DNA of 64,000 bases. It comes from JABDIP01 sp965250245 (lineage in GTDB: Bacteria; Pseudomonadota; Alphaproteobacteria; DSM-16000; Inquilinaceae). This document shows, in pieces, positions 16,208 to 24,492 of the stretch (positions are counted from its first letter, which is position 1; each line of letters opens with the position of its first letter). Both the position numbers and the translations under genes were made by a program. Where the stretch lies: NCBI GenBank assembly GCA_965250245.1, contig OZ252296.1, positions 4,588,001-4,652,000 of the forward strand, written 5' to 3'. The notes under the pieces were generated by a model that had not been told where the DNA came from, did not search any database, and saw nothing but the letters and a program-made list of their open reading frames with translations.

Positions 16208-17323
16208 TCACACCTCCAACTCGAAAGCCTCCCGGGCGACGCTGCGGCCGTTGACGATCACCTCGACCGCGTGGGTGCCCGAGTAGTAGCGGCGGGTGGT
16301 GATCGGTTTGAAGGGGTGGCTCTTCTTCACCCGCACCGTGGCGCCGGGGGCGATGTCGAGGGTCTTCAGGCGGAAGACCTTCGGTGTCGTCTCGCCATTG
16401 GCCTTGCGGTGGTGGATAGCGTAGTCGACCAGAAGGTCCTGGGGTTCGGCACCGGTCGAGGTCAGGGTCAGGGAGAAGGTGAGGCTGTCGCCCATCGTCA
16501 GGGATTTCGGCGTCAGCGAGAACCCGTCGGCGGTGACCTCCGCGCCATTGTCGTAGCCCAGCAGGGTCAGGGCCCGCGGCTCGCCCTGCTTCAACAGCGT
16601 GCGCAGCGCGTGGCGGACCATCCAGCAGCGCTCGGGCCCGGCATCCCGCGACCAGCGGGTGCAGACCTCCAGCGTCACGTCCGGATGGTCCTTGGAGACG
16701 TCGTTGAGATGGTTGGCCACCGAGCGGCGGACATACTCCGACGGATCGTCCTTCAGCCGCTCCAGCAGCGCCGCCGCCAGCGACGGGTCGGCCTGGAACT
16801 CCCGGAGGCGCTGGCCCCAGGGCAGCAGCGGCCGAGTGCCCTCGGAGACCAGCCGCCGGACATGCTCGTCCGGGTCTTCGATCCAGCGCTCAAGATAGGC
16901 CAGCGTGGCCTCCCTGTGCTCGATCAGGAACGGACGTATGGCGAATTCGGCGGAAAACAGGGGCGTCAGGCGTCTGAGCGCCGGCAGCGACTCGTCCGGA
17001 TGGCCGACGCCAAACAGCCCGACGAAATCGATGATCGGCCAGGCGGCAAAGCCGCTCAGCGCATTCTTCCGATCGGGCTCCGGCCAGACCTCAGCCGCCT
17101 TCAGGACGACCGCCAGCGCCTTCGGGAAGGGCTGCGGCAGCACCGCGTTCAGGCTCTCGGCGACACGGATCACCCGGTCCTTCAGCTCAAGCCCGTCCAG
17201 GCCGTCGCAGGCCCGGTCCAGGAACCCGGCCCGGTCGAAGCCCGGCTCGACGGTGGCGAAGGTCGCCGCGACGCGGTCGATGACGGCCCGGTTCAGGCCG
17301 TCCTTCATCGGTTGTGCGCACAT
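16208..17323 (-). CDS. AlkC-like DNA alkylation repair protein (HEAT repeats plus Ig-like tail)
   Basis: About 371 residues. The helical HEAT-like part (ERWIEDPDEHVRRLVSEGTRP, LLERLKDDPSEYVRRSVANHLND) is characteristic of AlkC/AlkD alkylpurine DNA glycosylases. The beta-rich C-terminal part (from about residue 270, LTPKSLTMGDSLTFSLTLTS) resembles the Ig-like domain found in AlkC. The ATG at 17323 gives MCAQPMKD, which fits the family start; ATG 17308 or GTG 17341 are alternatives. Expected role: excision of cationic alkyl adducts such as 3-methyladenine or 3-methylcytosine. It stands alone. Confidence 0.78.
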   Translation of the reverse strand: MCAQPMKDGLNRAVIDRVAATFATVEPGFDRAGFLDRACDGLDGLELKDRVIRVAESLNAVLPQPFPKALAVVLKAAEVWPEPDRKNALSGFAAWPIIDFVGLFGVGHPDESLPALRRLTPLFSAEFAIRPFLIEHREATLAYLERWIEDPDEHVRRLVSEGTRPLLPWGQRLREFQADPSLAAALLERLKDDPSEYVRRSVANHLNDVSKDHPDVTLEVCTRWSRDAGPERCWMVRHALRTLLKQGEPRALTLLGYDNGAEVTADGFSLTPKSLTMGDSLTFSLTLTSTGAEPQDLLVDYAIHHRKANGETTPKVFRLKTLDIAPGATVRVKKSHPFKPITTRRYYSGTHAVEVIVNGRSVAREAFELEV

Positions 17324-17380
17324 GGGCCGGGAGACTGGCACCGTCCGGGTCGGCCGGCAACCGGGGCCGGGGCGGGGGGA

Positions 17381-18298
17381 TCAGGTCTGCTGCCAGTATC
17401 TGTCAGCATGCTGTCGCGGCACCCGGTCCGGGTGCAGGATCTCCGCCAGCACCTCCACCGACTCCGCCAGCCGCGGCCCCGGCCGGTTGAAGCAGGCATT
17501 GCCGTCGGTGGCGTAGACCCGGCCCGCCCGCACCGCCGCCAGGTCCGGCCAACCCGGCCGTCCGGCCAGCGCCGGCAGTTCCGCGCGGCAGCGGGCGATG
17601 TCGAAGCCGCAGGGCATCAGCACGATGACGTCCGGGTCGGCCGCCAGCAGGTCGTCCCAGTCCAGCCAGTCGGAATGGGCGCCCGCCTCCGCCAGAACCG
17701 GCTCGCCACCCGCCGCCGTGACCAGCTCCGGCACCCAGTTGCCGGCGATCATCGGCGGGTCGAACCACTCGATGCAGGCCACTCGGGGCCGTGCCGCGCC
17801 GGCGACGGCCGTCGACACAGCCGAAACCCGATCGCGCAGCACGGCGACCACCGCTTCGGCCTTGGCCTCCGCGTCCAGCGCATATCCCACGGCCAGGATG
17901 TCGGACCAGACGTCTTCCAGCGACGCCGGCTCCAGCGAGAGAACTGCTGCGTCGTCCGCGACCGCCTGGCCAAGCGCCGCCTGCACCTGATCCAGGCTCA
18001 CCGCGCAGGCGGCGCACAGGGCCTGGGTCAGCACGAGGTCCGGACGCGCCGCCGCCAGCGCCGTCGCATCCACCGAGAACACCGACAGCGCCTGCTCCAA
18101 TAGCGCCGTCACGTCCCGGTGGATCGCCTCGGAGGGCCGGGCCGGGTCGATCCGGGGCGCGGTCAACACCGGCCGCCCGACAGCCTCCGCCGGGAAGTCG
18201 CATTCATGGCTGATTCCGACCAGCCGGTCGCCGGCGCCCAGGGCGCAGACGATCTCGGTCGCGCTGGGCAGCAGCGAGACGACCCGCCGCGGCGTCAT
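17381..18298 (-). CDS. Cobalamin-binding / BtuF-like periplasmic-binding-fold protein without signal peptide
   Basis: 305 residues. It has the BtuF/FhuD fold: RRVVSLLPSATEIVCALGAGDRLVGISHECDFP at the N-terminus, a long linker helix, and FDPPMIAGNWVPELVTAAGGEPVL in the second lobe. The N-terminus begins directly with the first beta strand and shows no signal peptide, so it may act in the cytoplasm or be a cobamide-binding accessory protein. The ATG overlaps the stop of the upstream cyclase gene (ATGA), tying the two together. No BtuC/BtuD genes are nearby. Ligand identity is inferred from family only. Confidence 0.8.
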   Translation of the reverse strand: MTPRRVVSLLPSATEIVCALGAGDRLVGISHECDFPAEAVGRPVLTAPRIDPARPSEAIHRDVTALLEQALSVFSVDATALAAARPDLVLTQALCAACAVSLDQVQAALGQAVADDAAVLSLEPASLEDVWSDILAVGYALDAEAKAEAVVAVLRDRVSAVSTAVAGAARPRVACIEWFDPPMIAGNWVPELVTAAGGEPVLAEAGAHSDWLDWDDLLAADPDVIVLMPCGFDIARCRAELPALAGRPGWPDLAAVRAGRVYATDGNACFNRPGPRLAESVEVLAEILHPDRVPRQHADRYWQQT

Positions 18299-19941
18299 CC
18301 GAGCGAGCCGGTCACCCAGACGGTGAGGCCGTCCTTCTTGCCGCGCACCTCGGCGGTGCGCTGTTCGAACCCGTCGGTTTCCAGCTCGGCGCGGCGGAAC
18401 ACGGCGTCGGACACGACGAGCTGGGCGCCGTACTCCTTGGTCAGGCCTTCCAAGCGGCTGGCGGTGTTGACCGCGTCGCCGATGGCGGTCAGCGACTTGG
18501 CGCGTCCATAGCCCATTTCGCCTACGATCACCGGCCCGACATGGATGCCGATGCCCATGCGCAAGGGGGCGGGCAGATCCTCGCCCAGGGAGCGGTTCAA
18601 CTCCGCCAGGCTCTCCGCCATGGCGCGGGCGGCGTTGATCGCCCGGCGGCAGCCCTCTTGCGGCCCCGCCTCCACGCCGAACAGCGCCATCACGCCGTCG
18701 CCGATGAACTTGTCGATGCGGCCGCCGGCCAGCTCCACCGCCTGACCCATCAGGGTGAAGTACCGGTTCAGCACGAACACCACGTCATAGGGCAGCTTGG
18801 CGTCGGAGAAGCTGGTGAAGCCGCGCAGATCGGCGAACAGGATGGCGATCTCCCGCTCCTGGCCGGAGAGGTAGTCGGCCTTGGGGCCGGCATCCTGGGC
18901 GCTGGCGGTGGGTGGCAGCAGCGGCGTGACGGCCAGGTCGCGGGTCGGCCGGATCTGGCAGGCCAGCCGCACATCCGGCGGCGCCCCGACCCGGCGCAGC
19001 ACCTTGCGTTCCGCCGGAGAGGCCTCCTCCAGATGCTCCCCGCCGGCGCCGATCCGCACCCGGCAGGTCGAGCAGCGGCCCCGTCCGCCGCAGACCGAGG
19101 CGTGCGGGATGCCGGCGGCGCGGCTCACCTCCAGGACCGTCAATCCGGGCTGCAGGCGGACCACGCGATCCCCCGGATAGGTCAGGCTGGGCGCGCCGGT
19201 GATCCGCCGCATCGCATAGGGCACCCAGCGCGCGCCAAGCACCGCGGCCACCACGCCGGCATAGCCCCATTGGAACCAGCTTGTGCCGGTCACGACGAAG
19301 TCGATCGACTCGCGGGTCAACCGCGCCCGCTCGAAGACCTGGTCGACGAAGTCGGGCACCCGCTCCGCCAGGGCCAGCACCTCGACCCCGGACGAGACGA
19401 TGCCGGCCAGGGACAGGGTCGGCACCAGCACCGCAACGGTGTAGAGCACCGGCACGGCGCGCGGATACCAGGGCTTCACCTGCCACCAATAGTGCAGGCC
19501 CAGGCAGCCATGCATCCAGGCGATCAGCAGGACGGCCACCTGCTGGATGCCGCTGGCCGGCGCGGCGATCCAGAACACCGTCTGGATGTAGGTGTAGTCG
19601 GTGCGGACGTCAAAAGCCTGGTCCGCGCCCGCGGTGCCGATCACGTGCTCGGCCAGCAGGATGGGGATCGCCAGCCCGAGGATCAGCTGCGCCGCCTCCC
19701 AGGGCCGCATGCGCAACGTGCGCCGCTGGTAGAGGGTGATCAGGGCGATCACCAGATGCACGACGAAGGCGATGGTCACCAGCAGCGACGAGACCGGGTT
19801 GCCCCACACAGCCTGGAACACCTCGAGCCCGGCATTGGCCGCCTCCAGCGAGACCAGCCCGACGGCATGGTTGAGCAAGTGACTGAAAACAAAGGCGAAC
19901 AGGATCAGCCCGCTGGCCGACCGCAAACGGGCCACAATCAT
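18295..19941 (-). CDS. CyaC-type redox-regulated adenylate cyclase (SdhC-like anchor, 2Fe-2S, class III cyclase)
   Basis: 548 residues. Residues 1-245 form about six membrane helices with paired His (H21/H25, H62, H99, H144, H150), like the diheme cytochrome b anchor of succinate dehydrogenase. Residues 255-345 are a plant-type ferredoxin domain with Cys284, Cys290, Cys293 and Cys328. Residues 365-548 are a class III cyclase (ILFADLRGFTSFSD, KFIGDGVMALFG, AIGDAVNTASRLE) that converts ATP to cAMP. This order matches the quinone-responsive CyaC of Sinorhizobium meliloti. The ATG at 19941 was preferred to a GTG at 19950. It overlaps the cobalamin-binding-like gene. Confidence 0.88.
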   Translation of the reverse strand: MIVARLRSASGLILFAFVFSHLLNHAVGLVSLEAANAGLEVFQAVWGNPVSSLLVTIAFVVHLVIALITLYQRRTLRMRPWEAAQLILGLAIPILLAEHVIGTAGADQAFDVRTDYTYIQTVFWIAAPASGIQQVAVLLIAWMHGCLGLHYWWQVKPWYPRAVPVLYTVAVLVPTLSLAGIVSSGVEVLALAERVPDFVDQVFERARLTRESIDFVVTGTSWFQWGYAGVVAAVLGARWVPYAMRRITGAPSLTYPGDRVVRLQPGLTVLEVSRAAGIPHASVCGGRGRCSTCRVRIGAGGEHLEEASPAERKVLRRVGAPPDVRLACQIRPTRDLAVTPLLPPTASAQDAGPKADYLSGQEREIAILFADLRGFTSFSDAKLPYDVVFVLNRYFTLMGQAVELAGGRIDKFIGDGVMALFGVEAGPQEGCRRAINAARAMAESLAELNRSLGEDLPAPLRMGIGIHVGPVIVGEMGYGRAKSLTAIGDAVNTASRLEGLTKEYGAQLVVSDAVFRRAELETDGFEQRTAEVRGKKDGLTVWVTGSLG

Positions 19942-19983
19942 GGCGCACACCCGATGCCAATGCGGTCCGCGTCAAGAACCGCG

Positions 19984-19998
19984 TGATGACTCACATCA
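19984..19998. promoter_or_regulatory. Palindrome in the cyaC upstream region
   Basis: TGATG-ACTCA-CATCA, a perfect 5-bp inverted repeat with a 5-base spacer, 43 bp upstream of the cyaC-like ATG and 62 bp upstream of the small divergent gene. It resembles sites of CRP/FNR-family regulators only loosely. Function is unknown. Confidence 0.25.
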
Positions 19999-20059
19999 AC
20001 GATCATCAAGGCCGGGTCTGGTACCTCCAAGGCGACTCTGGAATTGGTCGAGGGAAGAG

Positions 20060-20248
20060 ATGACACTCGGACACAGACCAGTCGTGATCGATGGGAAGCG
20101 AGTCGGCGATCTCGTTTCATTGGACCTGAAGGTGGTGTTCTACACAACACTCCCGGCGCTCGCCGCTCTGGACGGCAAGATCTACGAGAACGAGGCGGCA
20201 GCGGTTTCGGACATCCGCAGCGTGATGGCGCCGGGCAAGGCGGCCTGA
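20060..20248 (+). CDS. Small protein of unknown function, 62 residues
   Basis: Starts at the ATG at 20060 with GAGGGAAGAG just upstream. The in-frame extension upstream to 19940 lacks a ribosome-binding site and was left out. The sequence (GKRVGDLVSLDLKVVFYTTLPALAALDGK, then EAAAVSDIRSVM) looks like a small alpha/beta protein. It has normal codon use and a convincing ribosome-binding site, but no recognised family. It is divergent from the cyaC-like gene and convergent with the JmjC gene. Confidence 0.55.
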   Translation: MTLGHRPVVIDGKRVGDLVSLDLKVVFYTTLPALAALDGKIYENEAAAVSDIRSVMAPGKAA

Positions 20249-20269
20249 CCGCAGGGGGCCGGCTGCCCG

Positions 20270-21451
20270 CTAGTCCAGGGCGACCAGCCCTTCCCGCACC
20301 AGGCGGCGGATCAGCACCAGCTTGCCGTCGGCATCCAAACCGCCCGGCAGGTCGCGGACCTGGAAGCGATCGGTCTCCAGCGCGAAGCGCACCGCGGCCG
20401 CGGCATGGGCCGGCAGGCTGATCTCCTTGCCGTAGCAGTCGATGCGGATCGATTGCGGCGACTCCGTCAGCCGGTAGATCAAGCCGGGTCGCGCGCCAGC
20501 CATGCTGTCGGCCGACAGGCGCTCCAGCCTGGCCAGCTGCCCCATCTGCCCATGCAGCATGGGATGACGGGACGACACCAGGTCGTCGACGAAATGGTCC
20601 AGCACCTCGTCCAGATCGGCGGAGGCGGCGAAACGCTCGATCAGCGACGCGAACGCCGTTCGCGCCTGATCCCGGTCGAAGCCGTCGCGGGCGAAGCCCG
20701 GCGGCAGCGCCTTGCGGAAGGCCGGGTCCTTCAGCGCCACCGCCGACAGCGCGTCCAGCATCAGGTCGGTCCAGCTATTGGCCATCACGCCCGTGGTGAT
20801 ATGCAGCGAGATCTCGTCCCGCGACGTGGCGTCGTGCACCAGGCCGCGCGGGATGTAGAGCATGTCGCCGGGGTGCAGCGTGAAGCTCTGGGTCACCGCG
20901 CCCAGCGGATGCACCGCGCTGTCGAAGCGCTGGCCCTTCAGCGGCAGCTCCACCGGCGTCTCGAAGATCTGCCAGTCCTTGCTGCCGGCGATCTGCAGCA
21001 CGAACACGTCATGGGTGTCGTAATGCGGCTTGAAGCCCTGGGCGTTGGCCGGGGTCATGTAGATGTTGGTCTGGAAGCGGGCGCTGAACTCCTGCTCCAG
21101 CGCCCGGCAGAAGGCGGCCAGCGCCGGCACCCGGGTGTGCAGCTGCGGCAGGATGATCGTCGCCCCGTCGGCGAAGTACTGATAGAGCTTCGCCACATCC
21201 ACCATGCCGCTGCGATAGGTGTAGTGGTGCGAGCGGATCTCCTCGGCCGAGCTGACGAGCTGCAGGTCCGGATGCGACAGGTTCAGGGTGGTGATGACCC
21301 GGTCGATCTCGTCCAGGGACAGCAAAGGTCCGAAGTAGTCGGGCGCGTCGCGGGAGACCACCAGCGGGCGGGCCTCCCAATACGCCTTGAAGAAATCCTC
21401 ACGACTGACCGGGTCGAGGATCCATGGCAGCGAAAAGGCTTGGGCGGACAT
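20270..21451 (-). CDS. JmjC/cupin-domain 2-oxoglutarate oxygenase (ribosomal-oxygenase-like)
   Basis: 393 residues. The double-stranded beta-helix core is visible: GFKPHYDTHDVFVLQIAGSKDW supplies the iron-binding His-x-Asp, and DMLYIPRGLVHDA supplies the distal His. The C-terminal winged-helix-like part (residues about 290-393) is typical of YcfD/NO66-type protein hydroxylases, which modify ribosomal proteins at Arg or His. The substrate here is not deducible. It begins with MSAQAFSLPWILDPVSREDFF, matching the cupin-4 family start. Monocistronic. Confidence 0.85.
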   Translation of the reverse strand: MSAQAFSLPWILDPVSREDFFKAYWEARPLVVSRDAPDYFGPLLSLDEIDRVITTLNLSHPDLQLVSSAEEIRSHHYTYRSGMVDVAKLYQYFADGATIILPQLHTRVPALAAFCRALEQEFSARFQTNIYMTPANAQGFKPHYDTHDVFVLQIAGSKDWQIFETPVELPLKGQRFDSAVHPLGAVTQSFTLHPGDMLYIPRGLVHDATSRDEISLHITTGVMANSWTDLMLDALSAVALKDPAFRKALPPGFARDGFDRDQARTAFASLIERFAASADLDEVLDHFVDDLVSSRHPMLHGQMGQLARLERLSADSMAGARPGLIYRLTESPQSIRIDCYGKEISLPAHAAAAVRFALETDRFQVRDLPGGLDADGKLVLIRRLVREGLVALD

Positions 21452-21550
21452 CGGGGCACCTGATACGCGGCGGCCCGCGCACCGCTGGCACGGGCTACGC
21501 TGAAGGGTGCCGGCCAGGCCCGTCCTGGCGGGCCGGCGCTTGATGGTCGG

Positions 21551-22156
21551 CTAGTCGGTGTCCGCCGGGTCGGCGTAGTAGCCGCTGTCGCTGTCGACCG
21601 GATCGCTGCCGCGGCCGGCGCCGGCCGCGTCGGCATAGCGGCCGGTATCCGCGTCGGTGACGCCGCGACCGCGGCCGCCGCCCGCAGGATCGGCGTAGCG
21701 GCCGGTGTCGCTGTCGGAGAAGCCGTTGCCGCGCCCGCCGCCGGCCGGATCCGCATAGCGGCCGGAATCGCTGTCCGACAGGCCGCTGCCACGGCCGGCT
21801 CCGGCCTGGTCGGCAAAGCGTCCGGTGTCGGCATCGGTGATGCCGGATCCGCGGCCGGCCCCCACCGCGTCGGCGTAACTGCCGGTATCGGCGTCGGTGA
21901 CGCCGACGCCGCGGCCGGCGCCCCGGCCAGCGCCGGCTGCATCCGCAAAGGCGCCGGTATCCGCGTCGGTGACCCCGGAATTGGTGGAATAGCCGCCGGT
22001 CGGGGCGCAGCCCGTCGCCGCCGCTGCACCGACCACGCTGGCTCCGACCATCGACATGACCCGGCGCCGCCCGATCCTGGGCGTCGTCACAATGTCCTTA
22101 TCGGACAAACCCTTCGATTTCCGGGTGGATCGCTTGGAGCGCTTCGGACCGGCCAT
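21551..22156 (-). CDS. Lipoprotein built of seven ~20-residue D-x-D-x-G repeats
   Basis: 201 residues. It has a strongly basic N-terminus (KRSKRSTRKSK), a signal segment with RRR and a lipobox (AATGC), then seven units of the form G-V-T-D-A-D-T-G-x-Y-A-D-x-A-G-A-G-R-G. Each unit has an acidic loop DxDxGxxxD reminiscent of calcium-binding loops (dockerin, thrombospondin-3 or EF-hand-like), then a Gly-Arg-rich turn. The last unit is degenerate. The twin-Arg-like signal could direct it to Tat or Sec. The ATG at 22156 was chosen over the GTG just before it. It is divergent from an orphan SecY paralogue. No family recognised. Confidence 0.7.
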   Translation of the reverse strand: MAGPKRSKRSTRKSKGLSDKDIVTTPRIGRRRVMSMVGASVVGAAAATGCAPTGGYSTNSGVTDADTGAFADAAGAGRGAGRGVGVTDADTGSYADAVGAGRGSGITDADTGRFADQAGAGRGSGLSDSDSGRYADPAGGGRGNGFSDSDTGRYADPAGGGRGRGVTDADTGRYADAAGAGRGSDPVDSDSGYYADPADTD

Positions 22157-22359
22157 CACCGCACCGCCTTTTCTGCCAACGGGACTCTCTCAAGTCCCGG
22201 CTACAGGAAATTGATTAACGGCGTCATAAGACGCGGGCGGCGCGGCGGCGCCCGCGCGGATCCGACCCGATCCGGTTGCACCGGGTCGGAAGAAATTCCA
22301 CAGTGCCGGTTCAGATTCGGCCGGGAAGGGCGGTCCCGGTCCGATTTCCAGGAGCGACG

Positions 22360-23685
22360 ATGACGGATCTGCAGAGGCGTATCTGCATCACGCTGGCGGT
22401 GCTCGGCCTGTATTCGCTGGGCACCTACATCCCGATGCCGGGCGTCGATATCGAACGGTATTACGCAATCTTCGCCGACGGCGACGCTCGGATGCCGCGG
22501 ACCTTCCTCTGGCAGTTCGGACGGTCGCTGCAGTTCCTCTCCATCTTCGCCCTTGGAATCGTTCCTTACCTGGCCGCGGCCTTGCTGGTGCGGCTGACGT
22601 CGCTGGTCTTTCCGCGGCTGCGAGACATGGAGAACGGCACCCGGTCTGAGCGGCGGACGATCATGCTCGGAACGCGCCTCCTGGCCCTGCTGCTCGCGGG
22701 CCTCCAGGCCTATCCCCTGGCGATGGGCTTCGAGTTCTTCAGCGGTTTCTCCGAGCAGGTCGTCGCGGAATCCGGCGTCGCGTTCCGAGCGGTCGCGACC
22801 GCCACGGTGGTCGGCGGGCTGGTCGTCATCATGTGGCTGGCGGACCAGATCACGCGGCATGGCGTGGGCAACGGCGTCGCCCTGATCCTGTTCGTGGATG
22901 TGACCGCGGACCTGCCCAGAAGGCTCGAATCCTTCGTCGAACTGACCTGGTCGGGCGCGATACCGTTCGCCGTGTCGCTCGGCCTGATGGTGCTTGCGGT
23001 CTCGGTGGTCGCCCTGATCACGGTCATGTTTCGCGCCAGCCCAAACGTGCTTGTCCGCTATCCGCAACAGCAGGTCGGCGACAGAACGATGGCCGCCACG
23101 ACCATGGCCCTTCCCCTGCGGTTCATCATCGGCGGCTTCGTCCCCGCGATCTTTGCGTATTGGCTGTTCTCCCTCCTCCTCCATGTGCTCACGGTGACGG
23201 TGCATGGTGATGGCAGCTATGTCATCGAGGGGTGGTTCGCCTGGCTGTGGTTTGGCCATCCGGTCCGGATAACGCTCATCGCGGTCCTGATCATCGCCAT
23301 GGCCTATCCCTACGCGCTCGCCGTGGTCCAGCCGCGAAAGACCGCGCAATTCCTGAAGAGCAAGGGCGCCGTGCTGCCCGGCAGCGCGCCCGGCATGGAC
23401 ACGGAACGCGCGCTCCGCGGCCACATCCTTCGGCTATCCCTGATGGGCGGCTGCCTGTTGGCGCTGATCTACGCCGTGCCGGAAGCCCTCAGCCGCGCTT
23501 ACCCGCTGCTGCCCGGCCCGATCGGCGGTGCCGGTTTCCTGGTGGCCGTCGCCGTGGCGCTGGACACGCTGCGCGACATCAGCCTCCGCCGGCATTGGGG
23601 CAGAGGCCGGCCGCCGCCGGGCGAAGCCATGGCGGTCGCGATGGAGCGGCCGGAGCGTTCGCGGATCAGTGCAGCGGGCCGGTGA
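22360..23685 (+). CDS. Orphan SecY paralogue (protein-translocation-channel-like)
   Basis: 441 residues, about ten membrane helices. SecY hallmarks: LYSLGTYIPMPGVD in helix 1, RLTSLVFPRLRDMENGTRSERR, ADQITRHGVGNGVALILF, and KTAQFLKSKGAVLPGSAPG. It is not in a ribosomal-protein operon, so the housekeeping secY should lie elsewhere. The ATG at 22360 follows GGAG. Odd points: the cytosolic GxRPG loop, whose Arg (E. coli R357) is important for SecA-driven export, reads GSAPG with Ala343, and the C4 loop is shortened. It may serve a special substrate or a different motor (inference). Confidence 0.82.
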   Translation: MTDLQRRICITLAVLGLYSLGTYIPMPGVDIERYYAIFADGDARMPRTFLWQFGRSLQFLSIFALGIVPYLAAALLVRLTSLVFPRLRDMENGTRSERRTIMLGTRLLALLLAGLQAYPLAMGFEFFSGFSEQVVAESGVAFRAVATATVVGGLVVIMWLADQITRHGVGNGVALILFVDVTADLPRRLESFVELTWSGAIPFAVSLGLMVLAVSVVALITVMFRASPNVLVRYPQQQVGDRTMAATTMALPLRFIIGGFVPAIFAYWLFSLLLHVLTVTVHGDGSYVIEGWFAWLWFGHPVRITLIAVLIIAMAYPYALAVVQPRKTAQFLKSKGAVLPGSAPGMDTERALRGHILRLSLMGGCLLALIYAVPEALSRAYPLLPGPIGGAGFLVAVAVALDTLRDISLRRHWGRGRPPPGEAMAVAMERPERSRISAAGR

Positions 23686-23923
23686 ACAGCCAGTTCTCGA
23701 CGGTGTCCTCGGCGTAGCGCAAGGAGCATTTCGGGTGGTGATAGCGGAAGACGCGCGTCGCCGCCTCCATGGCCACCCGGTTCGGCGCGCCGCTGGCGAC
23801 CATGCCGGCATAGGCACGCTCGACGGCGGAGCGGCAGAAGCAGCCATCCGGGTCCGAGCCCGGACCGCAATCCTCCGAACGGCGGCCGATGACGATCGGC
23901 TTATCGCTTTTTCTTACGGCCAT
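23666..23923 (-). CDS. Small Cys/His-containing protein of unknown function, overlapping fur
   Basis: 85 residues from the ATG at 23923. The start lies inside the last codons of the upstream fur-like gene (23-bp overlap) and the end overlaps the 3' end of the convergent secY paralogue by 20 bp. It contains SEDCGPGSDPDGCFC and FRYHHPKCSLRYAEDTVENWLF, so three closely spaced Cys plus HH and another Cys could bind a metal. Its place directly behind a metal-responsive regulator fits that, but no family is recognised. Confidence 0.6.
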   Translation of the reverse strand: MAVRKSDKPIVIGRRSEDCGPGSDPDGCFCRSAVERAYAGMVASGAPNRVAMEAATRVFRYHHPKCSLRYAEDTVENWLFTGPLH

Positions 23924-24305
23924 AGAGTTCCAGCCTGTGGTCGACCAGCTCGTAACCCAGCACCTCGGCAATATGCTCCTTGAGCTCCTCGAGTTCCTCG
24001 TTCTGGAACTCGATGACCTTGCCGGTCTCCAGGTCGATAAGATGGTGGTGGTGCTCGAGATTGACCTCGAAGCGGGAGTAGTTGTCGTTGAAATCGTGGC
24101 GCTGGACCAGGTTCATCTCATCCAGCAGGTGCAGCGTGCGATAGACCGTCGCGATGCTGATGGCCTGGTCGATCTCCTTGGCCCGCTGATGGACGGTCTC
24201 AACCGACGGATGGTCCTCAGAGTCGGTCAGAACCTGCAGGATCACCCGGCGCTGACCGGTCATCTTCAGGCCCGCATCGATGCATTGCTGTTCCAGTTCC
24301 GTCAT
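23901..24305 (-). CDS. Fur-family metal-responsive regulator (alphaproteobacterial Fur/Mur type)
   Basis: 134 residues. The N-terminal winged helix (GLKMTGQRRVILQVLTDSEDHPS, ISIATVYRTLHLLDE) and the metal-binding/dimer domain (LEHHHHLIDLETGKVIEF) are those of the alphaproteobacterial Fur/Mur group, which lacks the C-terminal CxxC zinc motifs. It would sense Fe2+ or Mn2+ and repress transcription. No canonical Fur box was identified in the window by reading. It is followed by the small Cys/His protein in an overlapping arrangement. Confidence 0.88.
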   Translation of the reverse strand: MTELEQQCIDAGLKMTGQRRVILQVLTDSEDHPSVETVHQRAKEIDQAISIATVYRTLHLLDEMNLVQRHDFNDNYSRFEVNLEHHHHLIDLETGKVIEFQNEELEELKEHIAEVLGYELVDHRLELYGRKKKR

Positions 24306-24418
24306 CCAAGGTCCTCCTCTGGCCGGGTCACCGCCGTGACCAGACGCGTCCGCTGCGAATGAGAATACGCCGCAACGCGGACTCTGTCATCCACCAGGGG
24401 GCATGCGGGCAAGAAAAA

Positions 24419-24441
24419 GGGCGGGACTAACTGTCCCGCCC
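24419..24441 (-). terminator. Rho-independent terminator after the fasciclin gene
   Basis: Perfect stem GGGCGGGAC / GTCCCGCCC with a 5-base loop. Read on the minus strand it is followed by TTTTTCTTG. It lies 51 bp past the fasciclin stop. Confidence 0.8.
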
Positions 24442-24492
24442 GGCGCGGCCTTTGGGGGCATTGCGGGCCGCTGGAAGTTGAAGGGCTGTGCC

